Shown here: positions 14,881-18,496 of the stretch, piece after piece
Layout: each line of letters starts with the position of its first letter
Numbering within the stretch: position 1 is the stretch's first letter
Origin: an uncultured Lysobacteraceae bacterium
GTDB taxonomy: Bacteria; Pseudomonadota; Gammaproteobacteria; Xanthomonadales; Xanthomonadaceae
NCBI GenBank assembly: GCA_937897645.1
Contig: CALCNV010000155.1
Coordinates: forward strand, 1-18,496
Length of the DNA: 18,496 bases
Direction of reading: 5' to 3'
Notes under the pieces: model-generated
Database searches by the model: none
Seen by the model: only the letters and a program-made list of their open reading frames with translations
Told to the model about the DNA's origin: nothing
Program-made: the position numbers and the translations under genes

Positions 14881-15915
14881 TCAGAGCGGTCGTTTGCCCA
14901 TATCGCCAGCCACTTCGCGCACCAGCCGGGGCACCAGGTAACCTGAAAGCCTCGCAGCCAGTCCCGCATGCAGCGCCTTCGCCTCCGCGTCTGGCACTTC
15001 GAAATGGGCCGCGCCCGACACCTTGTCCAACTGGTGCAGGTAATAGGGCAGCACGCCGGCGGCGAAGCTGCGTTCGCCCAGGTCGGCCAGTGCCTGCACC
15101 GAATCGTTGACCCCGCGCAACAGCACGGCCTGGTTGAGCAGTTGGGCGCCGGTGCTGCGAAGTGCAGCGAGGGCAGCGTCCACGCTGGCATCGAATTCAT
15201 TGGCGTGGTTGGCGTGCAGCACGATTGCGACCGGCCAGGGCAGGCCGCGCAGCCAGTCCAGCAGCGGTGCGTCCACGCGTTCGGGCAGGACTATCGGCAG
15301 GCGGGTGTGCAGGCGCAGGCGCTTGAGGTGCGGGATGGTGGCCAGGGCATCGGTGAGCTCGGCCAGCTTGGAGGTGGCCAGCGACAGCGGGTCGCCGCCG
15401 GACAGGATCACTTCCTCGATACTGGCGTCGTCACGGATGACCCCCACGGCTTCGCGCCAGCCGTCGCGCGCCGCGGTTTCCTCGGCGTACGGGAAGTGCC
15501 GGCGGAAGCAGTAGCGGCAATTCACCGCGCAACTGCCGGTCGCCACCAGCAGGGCACGGCCTTGGTATTTGGTCAGCACGCCGGCCCCGGCGCGTGCCGC
15601 GGCGTCCCCGACGGCATCCACGCTGAAACCAGCCACCACGCGCATCTCGTCATCCAGCGGCAGCACCTGGCGTAGCAGGGGGTCGTGGACGTCTCCCGGA
15701 CGCATGCGGGCTATGAAGCCGCGCGGGACGCGGAGCGGGAACTGTATTGCGGCCTCATCGGAGACCCGTGCAGCCAGTGTCTGCAGGTCCAGCATGGCCA
15801 GCAATTCCCGCGGATCGCGGACCGCATCGCGCCACAACTGCTGCCAGCGGGCGGGCTGCAGCGACGCGGGCGATGGGTCGGACGGGTGTATGAGGCTGTT
15901 GGCTGCGGGTATCAT
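14881..15915 (-). CDS. epmB: EF-P beta-lysylation protein EpmB (lysine 2,3-aminomutase family)
   Basis: 344 residues from the ATG at 15915. EpmB is a radical-SAM, PLP-dependent enzyme that isomerises (S)-alpha-lysine to (R)-beta-lysine for attachment to elongation factor P by EpmA. The radical SAM cluster CAVNCRYC (Cys129, Cys133, Cys136) has the CX3CX2C spacing; ILSGGDPL follows and YYLHQLDKVSGAAHFEV is near the C-terminus. The length of about 340 marks EpmB rather than a catabolic lysine aminomutase (about 415). The open frame runs 33 codons further upstream to 16014, but that stretch crosses a hairpin and nearly reaches efp, so the start beginning MIPAANSLIHPSDPSPA is preferred. The divergent efp gene, its target, begins 101 bp away. 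epmA is not in the window. Confidence 0.94.
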   Translation of the reverse strand: MIPAANSLIHPSDPSPASLQPARWQQLWRDAVRDPRELLAMLDLQTLAARVSDEAAIQFPLRVPRGFIARMRPGDVHDPLLRQVLPLDDEMRVVAGFSVDAVGDAAARAGAGVLTKYQGRALLVATGSCAVNCRYCFRRHFPYAEETAARDGWREAVGVIRDDASIEEVILSGGDPLSLATSKLAELTDALATIPHLKRLRLHTRLPIVLPERVDAPLLDWLRGLPWPVAIVLHANHANEFDASVDAALAALRSTGAQLLNQAVLLRGVNDSVQALADLGERSFAAGVLPYYLHQLDKVSGAAHFEVPDAEAKALHAGLAARLSGYLVPRLVREVAGDMGKRPL

Positions 15916-15924
15916 GGGCGGTCT

Positions 15925-15954
15925 GAAAACAAATACCCGCCGGTCGCGGCGGGC
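15925..15954 (-). terminator. Terminator-like hairpin in the epmB leader
   Basis: On the minus strand CCCGCC/GGCGGG with a six-base loop (15936-15953, extended by one base) is followed by TATTTGTTTT, ending ten bases before the epmB ATG. The form is that of an intrinsic terminator or attenuator. There is no room for a promoter between it and the start codon, so transcripts made for epmB should pass through it. On the plus strand it has no T-tract and should not affect efp. Confidence 0.55.
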
Positions 15955-16016
15955 TTCCCATTCTATCCGGCCGGCCGCATCACGCGGCGGGCTTGCCATA
16001 CCCCCAGGAGCCATGC

Positions 16017-16583
16017 ATGGCCACTTACGGCATGAACGACGTCAAGAACGGGATGAAGATCCTGGTCAACAACGAACCCTGCGTCATCACCGAAACCGAA
16101 TACGTCAAGCCGGGCAAGGGCCAGGCCTTCACCCGCATCAAGTACCGCTTCATCAAGTCCGGCCGCGTGGTCGAGCTGACCATGAAGGCCACCGACGACC
16201 TGGAAGCCGCGGACGTGATGGACACCGACATGCAGTTCCTCTACGCCGACGGCGAGTACTGGCACTTCATGCAGCAGGAGACCTTCGAGCAGGTGCAGGC
16301 CGACAAGAACGGCGTCGGTGACGCTGCCAAGTACCTGAAGGGCGAGGAAGCCTGCGTCGTGACCCTGTGGAACGGCGTGCCGATCGCAGTGCAGCCGCCG
16401 AATTTCGTCGAACTGAAGATCGTCGAGACCGACCCGGGCGTGCGCGGCGATACGTCCGGCGGCGGCGGCAAGCCGGCCACGCTGGAAACCGGTGCCGTGG
16501 TGCGCGTACCGCTGTTCGTAGGCCAGGAAGAAATCATCAAGGTCGATACGCGCACCGGCGAATACGTTTCGCGAGTGAAGTAA
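16017..16583 (+). CDS. efp: Elongation factor P
   Basis: 188 residues, three beta-barrel domains. EF-P binds between the P and E sites and relieves ribosome stalling at polyproline stretches. The domain 1 loop reads KPGKGQAF, with the modified lysine at position 34 exactly as in Escherichia coli EF-P. This fits the beta-lysylation pathway and the adjacent epmB, not the rhamnosylated type, which has Arg at this position. The C-terminal half shows PPNFVELKIVETDPGVRGDT, the EF-P signature region. AGGAG lies six bases before the ATG at 16017; another ATG four bases upstream (16013) is out of frame. mtaD follows after four bases, so the two are probably one transcript. Confidence 0.98.
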   Translation: MATYGMNDVKNGMKILVNNEPCVITETEYVKPGKGQAFTRIKYRFIKSGRVVELTMKATDDLEAADVMDTDMQFLYADGEYWHFMQQETFEQVQADKNGVGDAAKYLKGEEACVVTLWNGVPIAVQPPNFVELKIVETDPGVRGDTSGGGGKPATLETGAVVRVPLFVGQEEIIKVDTRTGEYVSRVK

Positions 16584-16587
16584 GCAG

Positions 16588-17925
16588 ATGACCGAGGCCG
16601 CCCACGAACCCTGCGACCTCCTCATCGAAGCCGGCTTCGTGGTGCCGGTCGTGCCGCACGGCGTGGTGCTGGAAGACCACGCCGTCGCTGTTTCGGGCGG
16701 TGCCATCGTCGCGATCCTGCCGCGCGCCGAGGCGCGCGTGCGTTTCGTCGCCGCCGAAACGGTGTCGCGCCCCGACGCAGTGCTGATCCCGGGCCTGGTC
16801 AACGCCCACGTCCACAATCCGATGACCCTGCTGCGCGGCATCGCCGACGACCTGCCGCTCAAGGTCTGGCTGCAGGAACACATCTGGCCCATCGAAGCTG
16901 CGGTGATTGGCCCCGAATTCGTCGCCGATGGCGTGACCCTGGCCATCGCCGAGATGCTGCGCGGCGGTACCACCTGCTGCAACGAAAACTATTTCTTCCC
17001 CGACGTGCAGGCGGCGACGTACAAGCAGCACGGCTTCCGCGCGCGCGTCGGCCTGCCGGTGATCGATTTCCCCACGGCGTGGGCCAAGTCGGACGACGAA
17101 TACTTCGAGCGTGCCGGCGAAGTCCACGACCAGTGGCGCGACGATGCGCTGATCGCCACGGCGTTCGCGCCGCATGCGCCGTACACGGTGTCCGATGCGA
17201 ATTTCGAGCGCGTGCGCATGCTCGCCGACCAGCTCGACGTGCCCGTGCACCTGCACCTGCACGAGACGGCGCAGGAAGTCGAACAGTCGCAGCAGAAGCA
17301 CGGCCAGCGCCCGATTGCGCGCCTGGACCGGTTGGGGCTGGTCAATGACCGCCTGATCGCCGTGCACATGACCCAGCTGACCGACGCCGAGATCCACCTG
17401 TGTGCCGAGCGCGGCGTGTCGGTGGTGCATTGCGCGGAATCCAACCTCAAGCTTGCCTCCGGCTTCTGCCCGGCCTGCGCGCTGGAGCGTGCCGGCGTGA
17501 ACCTGGCCATCGGCACCGATGGCGTGGCCAGCAACAACGACCTGGACATGTTCGGCGAAACGCGCACCGCCGCGATCCTGGCCAAGGCCGTGGCCAATGA
17601 CGCAGCCGGTTTCGATGCCTTCAGCGCGTTGCGTGCGGCTACGCTGGGCGGCGCGAAGGCGATGGGTTTCGATCATCTGGTGGGCTCGCTGGAGCCGGGC
17701 AAGCAGGCTGACCTGGTGTGCGTCGACCTGTCTGCACTGGAGACACAGCCGTTGCATCACGTCGTGTCCCAACTGATCTATGCAACCGGTCGCCAGCAGG
17801 TCAGCGATGTGTGGATCGCCGGCAAGCACAAACTCAGTTCACGCGTGCTGGTCGACATGGACCTGGACGGGATCATCGCCAACGCGAAGCAGTGGCGTGG
17901 GCGGATTGCGGCGATAGGGCGTTGA
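16588..17925 (+). CDS. mtaD: 5-methylthioadenosine/S-adenosylhomocysteine deaminase (TRZ/ATZ amidohydrolase)
   Basis: 445 residues, a cytoplasmic metal-dependent amidohydrolase. The metal site is seen as NAHVHNPM (His74, His76), HLHLHET (about 221-226), HMTQL (about 258), and GTDGVASNNDLDMF (Asp near 311). AFAPHAPYTVSD and EMLRGGTTC are typical of the methylthioadenosine/SAH deaminase branch. It should convert the by-products of S-adenosylmethionine use to inosyl compounds. The pairing with the downstream SAM-dependent methyltransferase ubiG is common in gammaproteobacteria, and the SAH link makes functional sense. The gap to efp is four bases. A guanine- or triazine-type deaminase is a less likely alternative. 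Confidence 0.9.
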   Translation: MTEAAHEPCDLLIEAGFVVPVVPHGVVLEDHAVAVSGGAIVAILPRAEARVRFVAAETVSRPDAVLIPGLVNAHVHNPMTLLRGIADDLPLKVWLQEHIWPIEAAVIGPEFVADGVTLAIAEMLRGGTTCCNENYFFPDVQAATYKQHGFRARVGLPVIDFPTAWAKSDDEYFERAGEVHDQWRDDALIATAFAPHAPYTVSDANFERVRMLADQLDVPVHLHLHETAQEVEQSQQKHGQRPIARLDRLGLVNDRLIAVHMTQLTDAEIHLCAERGVSVVHCAESNLKLASGFCPACALERAGVNLAIGTDGVASNNDLDMFGETRTAAILAKAVANDAAGFDAFSALRAATLGGAKAMGFDHLVGSLEPGKQADLVCVDLSALETQPLHHVVSQLIYATGRQQVSDVWIAGKHKLSSRVLVDMDLDGIIANAKQWRGRIAAIGR

Positions 17926-17943
17926 AGTCGCACTCACTCGTGC

Positions 17944-18039
17944 CGTCATCCCAGCGAACGCTGGGACCCATCTTGATTTCGGCGGCGATGGTGTGGAGAA
18001 GCAAGATCAAAATGGATCCCAGCGTTCGCTGGGATGACG
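17944..18039. repeat. CCCAGCGAACGCTGGG inverted repeat between mtaD and ubiG
   Basis: Arms 17944-17977 and 18006-18039 are 34-base reverse complements with two differences, around a 28-base centre. Each arm contains the inner palindrome CCCAGCGAACGCTGGG, so it can fold alone or with its partner. It fills most of the 130-bp gap, and the right arm ends only 16 bases before the ubiG start. Similar intergenic repeats are known from Xanthomonadaceae genomes. Confidence 0.9.
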
Positions 18040-18055
18040 AAAGGGAAATTTCCGA

Positions 18056-18496
18056 ATGAACAGCTCAACTACCGCACCCAACGACAATTTCGACCAGGCC
18101 GAACTCGACAAATTCGGCGCACTGGCCAATCGCTGGTGGGATCCGGAAGGCCCGCAGAAAGCCCTGCATGCGCTGAATCCGGTGCGCCTGGAGTACGTAA
18201 AACAGCGAGTCAACCTGCGCGATGGCGCGGTGCTGGATGTGGGTTGCGGCGCAGGCTTGCTGAGTGAAGCGCTGGCGAAGGAGGGCGCGAAGGTCGTCGC
18301 CATAGATCTTGCTCCGGAATTGATCAAGGTCGCCAAGCTGCATCGCCTGGAATCCGGCATCACCGTCGACTACCGCCTGCAGTCAGTGGAATCACTGGCC
18401 CTCGAAGCGCCGGCTTCCTTCGATGCCATCACCTGCATGGAAATGCTGGAACACGTACCCGATCCATCGGCGATCATCGCCGCCTGCGCGACCTTG
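18056..18496 (+). CDS. ubiG: Ubiquinone biosynthesis O-methyltransferase UbiG (5' part, runs off the window)
   Basis: 147 codons are visible and open to the last base of the window. UbiG catalyses both O-methylations of ubiquinone synthesis, using S-adenosylmethionine, at the inner face of the membrane. The N-terminus (ELDKFGALANRWWDPEG, then ALHALNPVRLEYV) is the UbiG hallmark; the SAM-binding loop VLDVGCGAGLLSEALA is at about 60-75, with AIDLAPELI and the post-I segment CMEMLEHVPDP following. The start at the ATG at 18056 is chosen from the family N-terminus; the ribosome binding site (AAGGGA, about ten bases upstream) is poor. Only about the first 60 percent of the usual length (about 235) is present. 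Confidence 0.97.
   Translation, partial: MNSSTTAPNDNFDQAELDKFGALANRWWDPEGPQKALHALNPVRLEYVKQRVNLRDGAVLDVGCGAGLLSEALAKEGAKVVAIDLAPELIKVAKLHRLESGITVDYRLQSVESLALEAPASFDAITCMEMLEHVPDPSAIIAACATL

Noticed and set aside
15916..16014. Thirty-three-codon N-terminal extension of EpmB
   Set aside because: It contains the GC hairpin and the efp upstream region; family proteins start near the residues MIPAANS.
15963..17829. Two long minus-strand open frames (430 and 339 codons) opposite efp and mtaD
   Set aside because: Both are shadows of conserved sense genes with intact catalytic motifs; no family features are seen in the antisense translations.
1..18496. CRISPR arrays, insertion sequences, prophage genes or a defence island
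   Set aside because: No direct repeat-spacer pattern, transposase, integrase or known defence domain is visible. The repeats are all inverted and intergenic.

Overview
The window is GC-rich, about two-thirds by eye, and looks like chromosomal DNA of a Xanthomonadaceae (Lysobacterales) gammaproteobacterium of the Lysobacter/Luteimonas/Thermomonas/Pseudoxanthomonas kind. The main reasons are a FimX-type degenerate GGDEF-EAL protein, a gluQ/phaB/phaR neighbourhood, an mtaD-ubiG pair, and many long palindromes that begin with GTAGGAGCG or GTGGGAGCG, as REP-like elements do in this family. The genus is an inference; no 16S rRNA is present.

Layout from left to right: (1) the 5' part of a tRNA-Ala(CGC) gene, cut by the window edge; (2) a DUF2058 protein on the minus strand and a DUF6172-type protein on the plus strand; (3) RNase D followed by an RhlE-type RNA helicase, both minus, separated by a 166-bp inverted repeat; (4) a plus-strand run of three tightly spaced envelope genes: a lipoprotein with a C-terminal FGE/SUMF1-like domain that lacks the catalytic cysteines, a membrane-anchored M48 metalloprotease, and an exported SRPBCC protein; (5) an AT-richer orphan membrane protein with four cysteines; (6) a minus-strand polyhydroxybutyrate block in which the regulator PhaR lies between two PhaB-like reductases, preceded by gluQ; (7) divergently placed htpX; (8) fimX on the minus strand; (9) epmB and efp, divergent, with efp followed by mtaD and the start of ubiG.

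Several genes share a theme. Translation and tRNA modification is represented by tRNA-Ala, GluQ, EF-P and its modifier EpmB. Envelope quality control is represented by two different M48 proteases and the FGE-like lipoprotein. Carbon storage is represented by PhaB, PhaR and a second SDR. FimX is a c-di-GMP receptor of type IV pilus systems.

At least seven long inverted repeats from about six sequence families occupy intergenic gaps. I see no CRISPR array, transposase, phage gene or recognisable defence system. The best candidates for something little described are the three-gene envelope operon, the AT-rich four-cysteine orphan, a terminator-like hairpin in the epmB leader, and the density of palindromes.
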